Origin: Allohoeflea poritis
Lineage (GTDB): Bacteria; Pseudomonadota; Alphaproteobacteria; Rhizobiales; Rhizobiaceae
NCBI RefSeq assembly: GCF_027889715.1
Contig: NZ_JAPJZH010000003.1
Coordinates: forward strand, 372,001 to 436,000
Direction: 5' to 3'
Length of the DNA: 64,000 nt
Position numbers and translations under genes: made by a program. Below are positions 8,399 through 18,200 of the stretch, in pieces (the first letter of the stretch is position 1; each line of letters starts with the position of its first letter). The notes under the pieces were generated by a model that made no database searches, was not told where the DNA came from, and saw nothing but the letters and a program-made list of their open reading frames with translations.

Positions 8399-9643
8399 GT
8401 CTTCCTCCTTAGACTTTCTTGGAATTTTGCAATCTTCCGGCGCGCCGGGCGCCTCGATCCCGACGATCCGGCAAATGCGCCAGATATGCCCCCGAAATCA
8501 CGCAACGGATTGACAAGGTCGGCGGTCAGCCAGTTCGCATCGCCGGCGCACCACGTCGCAGCCGGTAAAAAAGATGCGCGATCAAAGGGCACCGCGTCAC
8601 TTTTCCCAATCATTGCGTGCCTCCCAAACGTCGCCAGACGCCGTGCGGATAAACCCCGCTGCACCTGCGTGTGCAGCGTTCCGGAATTCCGGCTTGTGTG
8701 CACAGCAGATTTTTCATTATGCATTAATGACCATAATTTATACAAAATTTCAAGATTTTTGTACAAGCATTCAGGTTATATTATTCACAGCCCACCAGAA
8801 TAGAGGTGACCGGCCGCCTGCAAGCGCGTTGGCAAATCGGTGCACCAACCCTGAATGAAGCCATCATACCGAGGCAAAACGACCGAGGTTTCGGCCAAAG
8901 CCCGAATTCAGATGAAACGACAGCGCGCCAATCCACGGGACCTTACGATATTGCGGTCCTGCGTCTTTACCTTGGCCTGCAGCGCATCACTTTGATGGCG
9001 ACCGGCGGTCGCCGGTTCGGGACGCGGAACGCCAAGGTCGGAGCGTTCGCGACCCAAAGGGCCTACCGGACCTTCTGGCCGGCCAGGCCGATCGCTCCAG
9101 CGTTGCGCTGTGGCTCCGCGCGTTCGTCGCAACGTCCCAGCCCTTCGAGCACAGCTCTCAGGGCGTTCGATGATCGATTTGGCGGATAAGCCCCTGATTT
9201 CATGACAAATTTATCTGCAACCACCCGCACACACCTTCAACATTCCAAGCTTCTGAAATTGCTTGCGTTATTTGTTCATACTTCGAATGAAAACATATGG
9301 AGAATCGCCAAACGCATAATCGAAGACCTTCTCCGGCCTCTTTGGCAGGCACTACAGGTTCAAACAAAGGCTCGCAACCAACGCCATCGGCAGCGGACTG
9401 TTCCCGACGGCGGTCAAACCGTTGGAATCAGCCCCTTTTCGGTCACCCTGAACCGGCCGAACTCCCTCAGCTCGCCAAATAAGGTGCCCACCACACCACG
9501 CGGCCAACCGCCGGTATTGGCCGATCCTGTGCTGGCCTGATGCGATGCCGATGGAGCGGAAGCGATTTGCAAACCGCGCATCAAGGATCGCCAATAGGTG
9601 CTTCCGGAGATGGGCTATTCACGTCTGCAGGAGGCAATAGTCA
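8399..9643. other. 1.2-kb gene-poor region between TRAP 1 and the argE-like gene
   Basis: No convincing gene here. The left part must hold the TRAP 1 promoter. An AT-rich stretch at about 8700-8790 is the best candidate for divergent promoters. The middle (about 9000-9280) carries a decayed copy of a dispersed palindromic repeat described separately. A 112-codon open frame at 9202-9540 (+) starts inside that repeat and looks like chance. The right part leads into the argE-like gene. Confidence 0.6.
9054..9240. repeat. Dispersed intergenic repeat, copy 1 (decayed)
   Basis: Three blocks match the segment at 62.8-63.08 kb. The first is a hairpin-like block at 9054-9078, a degenerate version of the perfect palindrome at 62923-62947. 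The second is CAGCCCTTCGAGC followed by CAGCTCTCA and GGCG (9138-9165). The third is TTCGATGATC (9166-9175) followed by TGATTTCATG and ATCTGC further right. In copy 2 the second and third blocks are split by about 149 bp. Both copies lie in gaps next to gene clusters. Confidence 0.6.
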
Positions 9644-10789
9644 ATGTATGATCGTGCGCGCGAATTTCTGGATCGCCTGATTCAATTCGATACGGTTTCG
9701 CGCAACAGCAATCTCGAATGTGTCGATTGGATTCAGGAAACGCTTGGCGCCGCGGCGTCGATGGCATTACCGATACCCCATCGCATTGAGCCAAAGAGCA
9801 GCCTGCTCCTCAGATTTGGTCCGGCGGAACCGGGTGGCATCGCTCTGTCGGGACATCTTGATGTCGTGCCGGTCGACGGACAGAAGTGGTCTAGCGATCC
9901 CTTTTGCCTTTCCGAAAGGGATGGCAAGCTATACGGGCGCGGAACCTGCGACATGAAGGGCTTCGTGGCACTTGCCATGGCGCTTGCCTCGGAGATCGAC
10001 AGTGCGCGCCTGGTTCGTCCGCTCTGGCTTGTTTTGACCTATGATGAAGAAATCGGTTGCCTGGCGGCCGAAGAGGCGGCGACGACGCTGGCCAGACAGG
10101 CAGGCACGCCCGATATCGTTGTTGTCGGCGAGCCGACATCCATGCAGCCGGTCGATCGGCACAAGGGAATAAGCATATTGCGGCTACGTGCCAGAGGAGC
10201 GGCCGCCCACTCCTCAAATCCGGACCTGGGTGCGGGCACAATCGTGCCGGTCTCGCGCTTTGTGGCCGCGATCGCTGATTACTTCGACGAACGAACGCAC
10301 CAGCAAGCCCGCGGCACAAACGACGATGCAACGACATTCAACGCTGGATGTCTTGCGGGCGGCAACGCTGTCAACATCGTCCCGGCCGAGACGATCCTCG
10401 ATTTCGAATTCCGCGAGATCGACGATGATCCGGACGAAATTTTGCGCGACGTGCGCACCTTGGCCGACATACACATCGCGCGCGATTTGCGCGCAGCGGG
10501 AATTGAGGCACCGGTCGATCTGGAACGCATAATCTGGTGCCCGTCCCTGTCACCGGAGCACAATGCAAAGGCGACCCGCGTTGCATCCAAGCTGTCCGGC
10601 AATGCGGTCGGCGATCCGGTCGCATTCGGCACCGAAGCGGGCTTTTTTCAAAATGCCGGTTTTTCAGCCGTCGTGTGCGGCCCGGGCGGTATAGAGCAAG
10701 CGCATCAGCCCGACGAAAATCTGTCTCTCGAACAGTTTTCCATCGCCGCAAGATTCATGGATGCGCTTGGTGAGCATCTAGCCAGATGA
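9644..10789 (+). CDS. argE: M20 peptidase, acetylornithine deacetylase-like
   Basis: A 381-residue zinc amidohydrolase of the M20/ArgE family. Metal and catalytic landmarks are [11 protein letters not shown] (His71, Asp73), GRGTCDMKG (Asp103), YDEEIG (Glu135-Glu136) and a C-terminal AHQPDE histidine. Length matches ArgE (about 380). Family members remove N-acetyl or other N-acyl groups from amino acids in the cytoplasm. It is the first gene of a block with aidB-like, alaX, amino acid dehydrogenase, araC and ileS genes, not of arginine genes. I therefore infer it acts on an N-acyl amino acid other than acetylornithine; the symbol is a family-level label. Confidence 0.82.
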   Translation: MYDRAREFLDRLIQFDTVSRNSNLECVDWIQETLGAAASMALPIPHRIEPKSSLLLRFGPAEPGGIALSGHLDVVPVDGQKWSSDPFCLSERDGKLYGRGTCDMKGFVALAMALASEIDSARLVRPLWLVLTYDEEIGCLAAEEAATTLARQAGTPDIVVVGEPTSMQPVDRHKGISILRLRARGAAAHSSNPDLGAGTIVPVSRFVAAIADYFDERTHQQARGTNDDATTFNAGCLAGGNAVNIVPAETILDFEFREIDDDPDEILRDVRTLADIHIARDLRAAGIEAPVDLERIIWCPSLSPEHNAKATRVASKLSGNAVGDPVAFGTEAGFFQNAGFSAVVCGPGGIEQAHQPDENLSLEQFSIAARFMDALGEHLAR

Positions 10790-10829
10790 AAACAACCGTT
10801 TCGCAGCAGCTAAGGAGATCGGGATCGAG

Positions 10830-12500
10830 ATGCATCACGCTTTGACGACGGATTCCGGTTCGTTTCCGATCACCACCCATGAGGTGCTGAACCAAAGCGG
10901 TCCCTTTGTGGGCGTAAACATTTACGACGGGGATGCCATATTATCCGCGGCCGTTGAGCGAGAGGGCGGTGGATGGGTGACTGAACGTGCGTCTGCCCTC
11001 GGTGCAGCGGCGGGCGATCCTGAAGTACAGGAACATTCATACCTTGCCAACAAACACGGCCCGGTTCTGCGAACGCACGACCGTTTCGGCAACCGGATCG
11101 ATGCGGTTGATTTTCACCCCAGCTATCACGCGCTGATGCAGCTTGCCTTCGGCTCCGGCGTGCATGCCCTATCCTGGACGGAACCCAGGGAGGGTGCCCA
11201 CGTCGCTCGTGCGGCGCTCAGCTTTGTCTGGAACCAGATTGAGAGCGGAATCGGGTGTCCGACAGGTATGGCCTATTCTTCGGTGCCCACTTTACGGAAG
11301 GTTCCTGAAATCGATCGTGTGTGGACGGACAAGATTATCGCGCAAGACTACGATCCCCGACCCATCGCGGTCGGTGAAAAGCAAGCCTGCACGATTGGTA
11401 TGGCGCTGACGGAGAAACAGGGCGGATCAGACCTGCGGGCCAATTCGACATTTGGGATGCCTGCAGGGCTGCGTGGCGAGGGCCAGGAGTATCGCCTCAC
11501 CGGCCATAAATGGTTTTGCTCCGCACCGATGAGCGATGCGTTCCTGACCCTTGCACAGACGGACAACGGTCCGTCGCTCTTTTTCGTTCCGCGCTCGCTT
11601 CCCGATGGAACCCGCAACCGCTTCTTCATTCAGCGCTTGAAGGATAAAGCTGGCAACCGTTCAAATGCTTCAAGCGAAATCGAATATGAGGACACCTTTG
11701 CCCTGCTCATTGGTGAAGAAGGTCGTGGTATTCGCGCTGCCATGGAGATGGCGCACCTGACGCGTCTCGATTTTTCAATCGGCTCAGCGGGATTGATGCG
11801 ATGGGCCTTGAATCTGACCTTGCACCACACGCACCACCGTCGCGTCTTTCAACGCACCCTCGCTGAACAGCCGCTAATGGAGAACGTGTTGGCAGACCTT
11901 TGCCTGGAGGTCGAGGCGGCCACGCTTCTCGGTTTCGCATTGGCTGGTCACATCGATCGCGCTGACCTTGTGGAACGTGACCGGCTGTTGGAGCGCCTTG
12001 TTACCCCTGCGGCAAAGTTCTGGAACTGCAAACGTGCGCCGGCTTTTGTTGCCGAATGCCTGGAGTGCCATGGCGGCAATGGCTTTATCGAAGAACAACC
12101 GATGCCACGGCTTTATCGGGAAGCACCGCTCAACGGCATTTGGGAAGGTACGGGCAATGTGGTTTGCCTGGATGTGGAGCGTGTGTTGACCCGCGAGCCT
12201 GATGCATTCGATGCCTTCATGGAAGAGCTGAGAACCGAGCGGGGCAGCAATGCGACGTTCGATCATTATGTCGACAAGATCGGAGATCTCGCCATCGGGC
12301 CGCTTCAAGGCCGCATGCGCCAGCTGACGATCGCAATGGCAACGGCCTATGAGGGGTTGCTGTTTCTGCGCCATTCTTCGACGGACGCGGCTGCACTGTT
12401 CATCGAGAGCCGCCTTGGCAATCTGCCAAACCGCGCGTTCGGGAGCTTGCCGGCGGATGCCCGATTAAGGGGTGTCATCAGGCGCACCCGAGTTGCTTGA
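10830..12500 (+). CDS. AidB-like acyl-CoA dehydrogenase
   Basis: A 556-residue flavoprotein of the AidB branch of acyl-CoA dehydrogenases. The N-terminal THEVLNQSGPFVGVNIYDGD block, the SCTEPREG-like SWTEPREG region, MALTEKQGGSDLRANST (FAD contact), KWFCSAPMSDAFLTLAQ and the C-terminal ECHGGNGFIEE signature are all AidB-type. E. coli AidB is about 540 residues, is induced by alkylation and resembles isovaleryl-CoA dehydrogenase. The start ATG at 10830 lies 40 nt after the argE-like gene, and the next gene follows 9 nt later. In this context a metabolic role on a branched acyl-CoA, or protection from a reactive amino acid metabolite, is as plausible as alkylation defence. Confidence 0.85.
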   Translation: MHHALTTDSGSFPITTHEVLNQSGPFVGVNIYDGDAILSAAVEREGGGWVTERASALGAAAGDPEVQEHSYLANKHGPVLRTHDRFGNRIDAVDFHPSYHALMQLAFGSGVHALSWTEPREGAHVARAALSFVWNQIESGIGCPTGMAYSSVPTLRKVPEIDRVWTDKIIAQDYDPRPIAVGEKQACTIGMALTEKQGGSDLRANSTFGMPAGLRGEGQEYRLTGHKWFCSAPMSDAFLTLAQTDNGPSLFFVPRSLPDGTRNRFFIQRLKDKAGNRSNASSEIEYEDTFALLIGEEGRGIRAAMEMAHLTRLDFSIGSAGLMRWALNLTLHHTHHRRVFQRTLAEQPLMENVLADLCLEVEAATLLGFALAGHIDRADLVERDRLLERLVTPAAKFWNCKRAPAFVAECLECHGGNGFIEEQPMPRLYREAPLNGIWEGTGNVVCLDVERVLTREPDAFDAFMEELRTERGSNATFDHYVDKIGDLAIGPLQGRMRQLTIAMATAYEGLLFLRHSSTDAAALFIESRLGNLPNRAFGSLPADARLRGVIRRTRVA

Positions 12501-12509
12501 GAGGCCTGC

Positions 12510-13238
12510 ATGTCACGATATCTTTGCCACGACCAGCCCCAACTATCCGAACTTGAGACGTCGGTCGTTGACTGGCGCCCCGGCCGCGTTCGCCTCGACC
12601 GCTCGCCATTCTATCCCGGAGGTGGCGGGCAATTGGCCGATCGCGGCCACTTGTCGTGGCGTAATGGAGACGTTTCCATTACCGGGTTCGAAGCCGAAGC
12701 CGACGGGCTCTGGCACTTGCTCTCCGCTAACGATGAGATCGATGGCGCGATCAAAGTCCGGATCGATCAGCCCTTTCGCGAGCTGATGAGCGAGCTCCAT
12801 ACCCTATCCCATGTCGTCAACAACTTCGTTTTCGAAGAATTTGGCGGTGCTCTGGTGACTGGGGTTCAGATGGCCGAAGATGGATCCTTTCGCATCGATT
12901 TCGATCTGCCAGGCGCTGACAACGACCGTCTTCGTGGCATGGTAGACGAGATCAACGATGCTCTGCGTCAGGATTTTCCCGTGCGGCAGGAGTATCTGTC
13001 CGAAGAGGCAGTGGGATCGGAACCCGGCCTTATCCGCTCGAAGGCCGTCACGCCGCCGCCACAACCCGATGGAACGATCCGCATCGTCGATATTGTCGGG
13101 CTCGACCGGCAAGCTTGCGGCGGCACGCATCTGTTTCACACGGGGCTTGCGCGTTCAATTCGCATTCTGAAGGTCGAAAACAAGGGGCGACAGAACCGCA
13201 GACTTCGCGTGGGCATCGCTGACCTTTTTAATGACTGA
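12510..13238 (+). CDS. alaX: Free-standing alanyl-tRNA editing protein (AlaX family)
   Basis: A 242-residue trans-editing hydrolase related to the editing domain of AlaRS; it removes a wrong amino acid from charged tRNA. The N-terminal SPFYPGGGGQLADRG glycine-rich motif is intact. So are both zinc-binding pairs, HTLSH (His97, His101) and CGGTH (Cys203, His207). Length fits the larger AlaX type. The gene starts 9 nt after the aidB-like gene and ends 8 nt inside the next one. Its position beside an alternative IleRS and an amino acid dehydrogenase suggests it clears tRNA mischarged with a non-canonical amino acid. Confidence 0.87.
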   Translation: MSRYLCHDQPQLSELETSVVDWRPGRVRLDRSPFYPGGGGQLADRGHLSWRNGDVSITGFEAEADGLWHLLSANDEIDGAIKVRIDQPFRELMSELHTLSHVVNNFVFEEFGGALVTGVQMAEDGSFRIDFDLPGADNDRLRGMVDEINDALRQDFPVRQEYLSEEAVGSEPGLIRSKAVTPPPQPDGTIRIVDIVGLDRQACGGTHLFHTGLARSIRILKVENKGRQNRRLRVGIADLFND

Positions 13239-14328
13239 GCGCTTTCACCAATCGCGAGAGATATCAGCGCGCATTCCCGGCAAAGAGGGCATGGCAGCGC
13301 TACCGGATTTCGACGATCACGAGCAAGTGGTGTTCTGTTCCGAGGAGAGCGCCGGACTACGGGCCGTTATCGCACTCCACGACACCCGCCTAGGGCCCGC
13401 GATCGGAGGGTGCCGCATGTGGGCCTATGCTGACGAAACAGCAGCCGTTGTCGATGCGCTGCGGCTGTCACGCGCGATGACTTACAAGGCGGCCATGGCA
13501 GGCCTTGATCTTGGCGGAGGAAAGAGCGTGATTATGGGCAATCCGCGTCGGGCCAAGACGCCTGAACTGCTGCAGGCCATGGGTCGGGCCGTCAACCGAT
13601 TGTGCGGACGTTACATCACCTCGGAGGATGTCGGCACGTCAGTGGCGGATATGAGCGAGATACGCAAGGCGACCCGGTATGTCGTAGGACTTAGCGAAAC
13701 AGAAGGCGGAAGCGGCGATCCCTCGGCAACCACCGCTGAGGGAACCGTTATTGGCATTCGCGCGGCGGTAGGCCATGCATTCGCGACCACGGACCTGCGC
13801 GATGCGCGCATTGCCGTGCAGGGTCTCGGCGATGTCGGCTGGCACGTCGCCGACAGCCTTGCACGGCAGGGTGCCGAATTGATCGTCAGCGACACGATCC
13901 CGGAACGGATCGAGAGGGCGGTTGTCGAGTTTCGCGCCAGTGTCGCTGAACCCGGCCGGATCTACGATGAGCCGATGGACGTCTTTGTACCATGCGCGCT
14001 TGGCGGGATCATTGATGACTCGACGGTCAATCGCCTCAAGGCCAGGGTCATAGCCGGTGCAGCCAATAATCAATGCGCCCGCGACTGTCATGCACAGGCA
14101 CTGCAGGATCGTGGTATTCTGTTCGCACCGGACTATATAATAAATGCCGCCGGACTGATCCGGGTGGATTCTGAACGCCGCGGTTTTGACCCCGAATGGG
14201 TGGAACAGAAAGTCCGGTCGATCGGGAAAACACTGAAGCAGGTTTTTCTTGCTGCCGAGCAATGGAACGTGTCCACCCTTGAAGCGGCTCAAAGATTGGC
14301 GCTTAAACGCCTGACTTCACATAAATAA
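13231..14328 (+). CDS. Glu/Leu/Phe/Val-type amino acid dehydrogenase
   Basis: A 365-residue NAD(P)-dependent oxidative deaminase of the Leu/Phe/Val dehydrogenase group. Visible are GPAIGGCRMW, MTYKAAMAGLDLGGGKSV (substrate and catalytic lysines), TSEDVGTSVADM, AVQGLGDVGWHVADSLARQGA (the GxGxxG nucleotide fold) and GAANNQC. The length and Gly-rich loop fit leucine/valine dehydrogenases better than hexameric glutamate dehydrogenase. The ATG at 13231 overlaps alaX by 8 nt; a second ATG in frame at 13291 would lose 20 poorly conserved residues. It would convert a branched or aromatic amino acid to the 2-oxo acid. Confidence 0.87.
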   Translation: MTERFHQSREISARIPGKEGMAALPDFDDHEQVVFCSEESAGLRAVIALHDTRLGPAIGGCRMWAYADETAAVVDALRLSRAMTYKAAMAGLDLGGGKSVIMGNPRRAKTPELLQAMGRAVNRLCGRYITSEDVGTSVADMSEIRKATRYVVGLSETEGGSGDPSATTAEGTVIGIRAAVGHAFATTDLRDARIAVQGLGDVGWHVADSLARQGAELIVSDTIPERIERAVVEFRASVAEPGRIYDEPMDVFVPCALGGIIDDSTVNRLKARVIAGAANNQCARDCHAQALQDRGILFAPDYIINAAGLIRVDSERRGFDPEWVEQKVRSIGKTLKQVFLAAEQWNVSTLEAAQRLALKRLTSHK

Positions 14329-14331
14329 TAC

Positions 14332-14346
14332 GTAAATTTAATTTAC
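14332..14346. promoter_or_regulatory. Perfect AT-rich palindrome abutting the araC start codon
   Basis: GTAAAT-TTA-ATTTAC is a perfect 6-bp inverted repeat with a 3-bp centre. It ends at the base before the ATG at 14347, in the 18-nt space after the amino acid dehydrogenase gene. It occupies the place where a Shine-Dalgarno should be, and none is visible. Possible roles are an operator for autoregulation or a translation-control hairpin. Confidence 0.4.
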
Positions 14347-15177
14347 ATGGCACGATCGGACACGAGAAACAATTCACGCTACTGGCAGGATCCTTCCGTG
14401 CCGGGATTGTCCTGTTTGTGGGCAGACTTCACGACTCACGAATACGCACCCCATGTTCATGATGCTTACGTAATTGCAACGACCGTTGCAGGCGGTGCTG
14501 AGTTCAAAAGTCGGGGCGTTGTCGATCATGCCGAGACGTCACGTCTCCTCGTCTTCAATCCGGGAGAACCGCATTCCGGGTGGATGGGAGCGAGCAAACG
14601 CTGGCGTTACCGTTCCTTCTATCTGACCGACCGTGCCATGATGGCCATTTGCAAAGGTCTTGGCTCCGAGCGTCTGCCATTCTTTACCCGCAACGCCCTA
14701 TCGGATCCCGACTTGTCCCGCCGTTTTCTCGATTTGCACCGCTCCATGGATGAGGGCACGGAACCGTCCAAGACGCGACAGCTGATCTATACATCTTTCG
14801 CCCGTTTGTTTGACCGCCATTCCGACGCGGAGTTGCCCAGCAAACGGGCAGGAAAAGAGCCGTTGATTGTTCGTCGAACGGTCGAAATGCTGAACGAGCA
14901 CTACAGCCAACCGGTTTCACTGGACGATATTGCCGACGATCTGGACGTGACGCCTTTCCATTTGATTCGCGTTTTCACCAAGCAGATGGGAATCTCGCCC
15001 TACGCCTATTTGACGCAAATCCGTTTGAAGACGGCATGCAGACATCTCAAACGGGGCGTGTCGTTCGCAGAGGCGGCATTGGCTGTCGGCTTCTACGACC
15101 AAAGTGCACTGAACAAGCACTTCAAGAAGACCTACGGCATCACACCGAGCCAGTTCAGGAATTCCTGCCTGAGCTGA
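14347..15177 (+). CDS. AraC family regulator with cupin sensor domain
   Basis: A 276-residue AraC/XylS-type transcription factor. The N-terminal 150 residues look like an AraC-type cupin (THEYAPHVHDAYVIATTVAGGAEF, then FNPGEPHSG). The C-terminal 100 residues carry the two HTH units: SLDDIADDLDVTPFHLIRVFTKQMGISPYAYL, then SFAEAALAVGFYDQSALNKHFKKTYGITPSQFR. It sits within the run argE to ileS, in the same orientation, and is the likely regulator of that block, responding to an amino acid or related metabolite. No ribosome binding site precedes the ATG; a 15-bp palindrome abuts it. Confidence 0.85.
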   Translation: MARSDTRNNSRYWQDPSVPGLSCLWADFTTHEYAPHVHDAYVIATTVAGGAEFKSRGVVDHAETSRLLVFNPGEPHSGWMGASKRWRYRSFYLTDRAMMAICKGLGSERLPFFTRNALSDPDLSRRFLDLHRSMDEGTEPSKTRQLIYTSFARLFDRHSDAELPSKRAGKEPLIVRRTVEMLNEHYSQPVSLDDIADDLDVTPFHLIRVFTKQMGISPYAYLTQIRLKTACRHLKRGVSFAEAALAVGFYDQSALNKHFKKTYGITPSQFRNSCLS

Positions 15178-15284
15178 AACGGTCAACTTTCGCCAATAGT
15201 TTTCACAAAAGACGCGGCACCAAGGACCTTTGAGCCCGCCTCAGAGCGTGGCGTGCATGGAGCGGCATCCGCCGGCTGAAGGTT

Positions 15285-18200
15285 ATGGCATCAGATACGA
15301 TATATCCGCTCGTCAATCCCAACCCGAGTTTTCCGGAGATCGAAAAGGCGGTCCTCGAACGGTGGAAACAGAGCCGTATTTTTGAGCGCTCCGTCAGCGA
15401 AAGACCCATCGCAACACCGGACGGCAGGACAAACGAATTCGTTTTCTATGACGGGCCGCCTTTCGCGAACGGCCTGCCCCACTATGGTCATCTGGCCACG
15501 GGTTTCGTGAAGGATCTCATTCCCCGCTATCAGACCATGCGCGGACGGCATGTCGAACGCCGTTTCGGCTGGGATTGTCACGGGCTTCCGGCCGAGCTGG
15601 AAGTTGAAAAGGAACTGGACTTGTCCGGCCGGGAAGAAATTCTTGCTTATGGCATGCGCGCGTTCAACGAAAAATGCCGGGAATCGGTCCTGCGCTATAC
15701 CGAAGAGTGGGAGTGGTATGTCACGCGCGCCGCACGTTGGGCCTCGTTTGACAACGATTACAAGACCATGGACCTGTCGTTCATGGAGAGTGTCATCTGG
15801 GCGTTCAAGACCCTGTGGGACAAGGACTTGGTCTATCAAGGCTACCGTGTGGTCCCCTATTCCTGGGCCGTCCAAACGCCACTGTCCAACTTCGAAACGC
15901 GATTGGATGATTCCTACCGTGATCGCGATGACCCCGCATTGACGGTCCGCTTTGCACTCATGGACCCGATCGACGGTTTGAAGGCGCAGATATGGTCCTG
16001 GACGACAACACCATGGACCTTGCCCTCAAACTTGGCCCTTTGTGTCAATCCGGACATTTCCTATGCGCTCATGCGATACGATGAGCATCTTGTTGTCCTG
16101 GCAAAGGATGCCGTGCCGCGCTACGAGCGTGAGCTGGAGGCCTATTCGCTTGTCGGCGAAATGAGTGGTTCCGAGTTGTCGGGGAGGACTTATGAGCCGT
16201 TGTTCCCCTATTTCGCAAAGCAGGAAAATGCGTTCCGCGTTCTGCTTGGTGAATTCGTCGGAGCCGAGGACGGGACAGGTATCGTTCATATTGCGCCTGG
16301 ATTCGGTGAGGAAGACCTGGAGGTCGCCCAGGAAAACGACATCGACCTGATCGTGCCGGTTGACGCCAAGGGTGCGTTCACGAGCCTTGTGCCGGACTAC
16401 GAGGGGCAAAACGTCATTCATGAGGCTAATCCCGCTATCATCCGCGATCTCAAGGCCATGGGCAAAGTCGTACGTCACGAGCAGTACCGACATACCTACC
16501 CACATTGCTGGCGCACCGATGAACCGCTCATCTACATGGCAGTCCAATCCTGGTACATCAAAGTCAGCACGATTGCCGACCGGATGGTCGAACTTAATCA
16601 GCACATCAACTGGACACCGGCCCACGTGAAGGATGGCGTGTTCGGCAATTGGCTTGCCAATGCGCGTGACTGGAATGTCAGCCGGAACCGCTTCTGGGGA
16701 TCGCCCATCCCTGTTTGGCAAAGCGACGATCCTGCATATCCAAGGACAGATGTCTACGGATCCCTTGATGAGATCGAGCGTGATTTTGGCATTCGGCCGA
16801 CCGATCTTCATCGACCCGAAATCGACGCGTTAACGCGCCCGAACCCGGATGATCCCACCGGTCGAAGCACAATGCGCCGGGTGCCGGAAGTGCTGGATTG
16901 CTGGTTCGAATCCGGCTCGATGCCCTTTGCGCAACTTCATTATCCCTTCGAGAACAAGGACCGGTTTGATCGCAATTTTCCGGGCGATTTCGTGGTCGAA
17001 TACGTGGCTCAGACCCGTGGCTGGTTCTACACCATGATGGTAATGGCAACCGCCCTTTTTGATCGCGCACCGTTCAGGAACTGCATCTGCCACGGCGTGG
17101 TTCTCGACGAAAATTCACAAAAACTCTCCAAGCGACTGCGCAACTATCCAGATCCCGTCGACGTGTTCAATACCTACGGTGCAGATGCGCTGCGGTGGCA
17201 TATACTTGCATCTCCACTGATGACAGGCGGCAATCTGAGCATGCGGCGTGATGGCAAGGACATTGCCAAATCGATGCGCGCTGCGATTATTCGCCTCTGG
17301 AGTGCCTATTCCTTCTTTTCACTTTATGCCAACGCCGGAGCAATGCGGGGAGAGATCGTCAAAGACGCCGATGACGTTCTTGATCGCTACATTCTTGCAA
17401 AAACCCGCGAGTTCGTGACCGACCTGGAGGCCTGCCTCGACAATTACGACCTGCCGGGTGCCTATGCCGTCGTTCCCGGTTTCGTTGATGCCCTGAATAA
17501 CTGGTACATTCGTGGCAAGCGGCGCGCGTTTTGGGAAGCCGGGCCGAAAAATCGAGGCAGCTTCGACGCCCTCTTCACCGCGTTGACCACGTCAGCAAGG
17601 GCGCTAGCGCCGCTGATGCCACTTCTGGCCGAGCATATTTATGTGTCCCTCACCGACGATGAAAGCGTTCATCTGGCACCATGGCCGGATACGGAGGATC
17701 TGCCGCGGGATCAAACGCTCGTGCGATCGATGGACCTCGCGCGCGAAGCCTGCGCGGGCGCCTTGAGCATCAGAGAGAACGCCAGGCTTCGGTTGCGTCT
17801 GCCACTCGCAAAGCTTGTCGTGGCACATGCTGAGGCAGACGCGCTTGGGCAGCATCTTTCTCTCATGCAGGAGGCGGTGAATGTCAAACAGGTCGAACTG
17901 CAAACGGAGATCGAAAAACTTGGTGTTCCGCAAGTTCGTGTTGATCCGCGTTTGGGCAAAAGGCTTGGGGCACGCATGAAGGATGTTCTGGCCGCTCAAA
18001 AGAACAACCTTTACGAGATATCCGACGATGGCACATTACGAATTGCCGGAGTGAAGGTTGCATCGGATGAGTATGAGATCAGGATCGCGGTCAATGAGGG
18101 CATAGCGGCGGCACCTATCGACGGCGGCCGCGGTGCAGTCGCCCTCGATACGGTCATCCTGCCCGAATTACAGCGCGAGGGATGGTCGAGGGACATAATT

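Noticed and set aside
9202-9540. 112-codon + frame in the gap before the argE-like gene
   Set aside because: Starts inside the dispersed repeat, has no ribosome binding site or family, and the corresponding frame in repeat copy 2 is not maintained.
9644-10789. Placing this gene in arginine biosynthesis
   Set aside because: No other arginine gene is present and the co-directional neighbours concern branched amino acids and tRNA editing; M20 paralogues have many N-acyl substrates.
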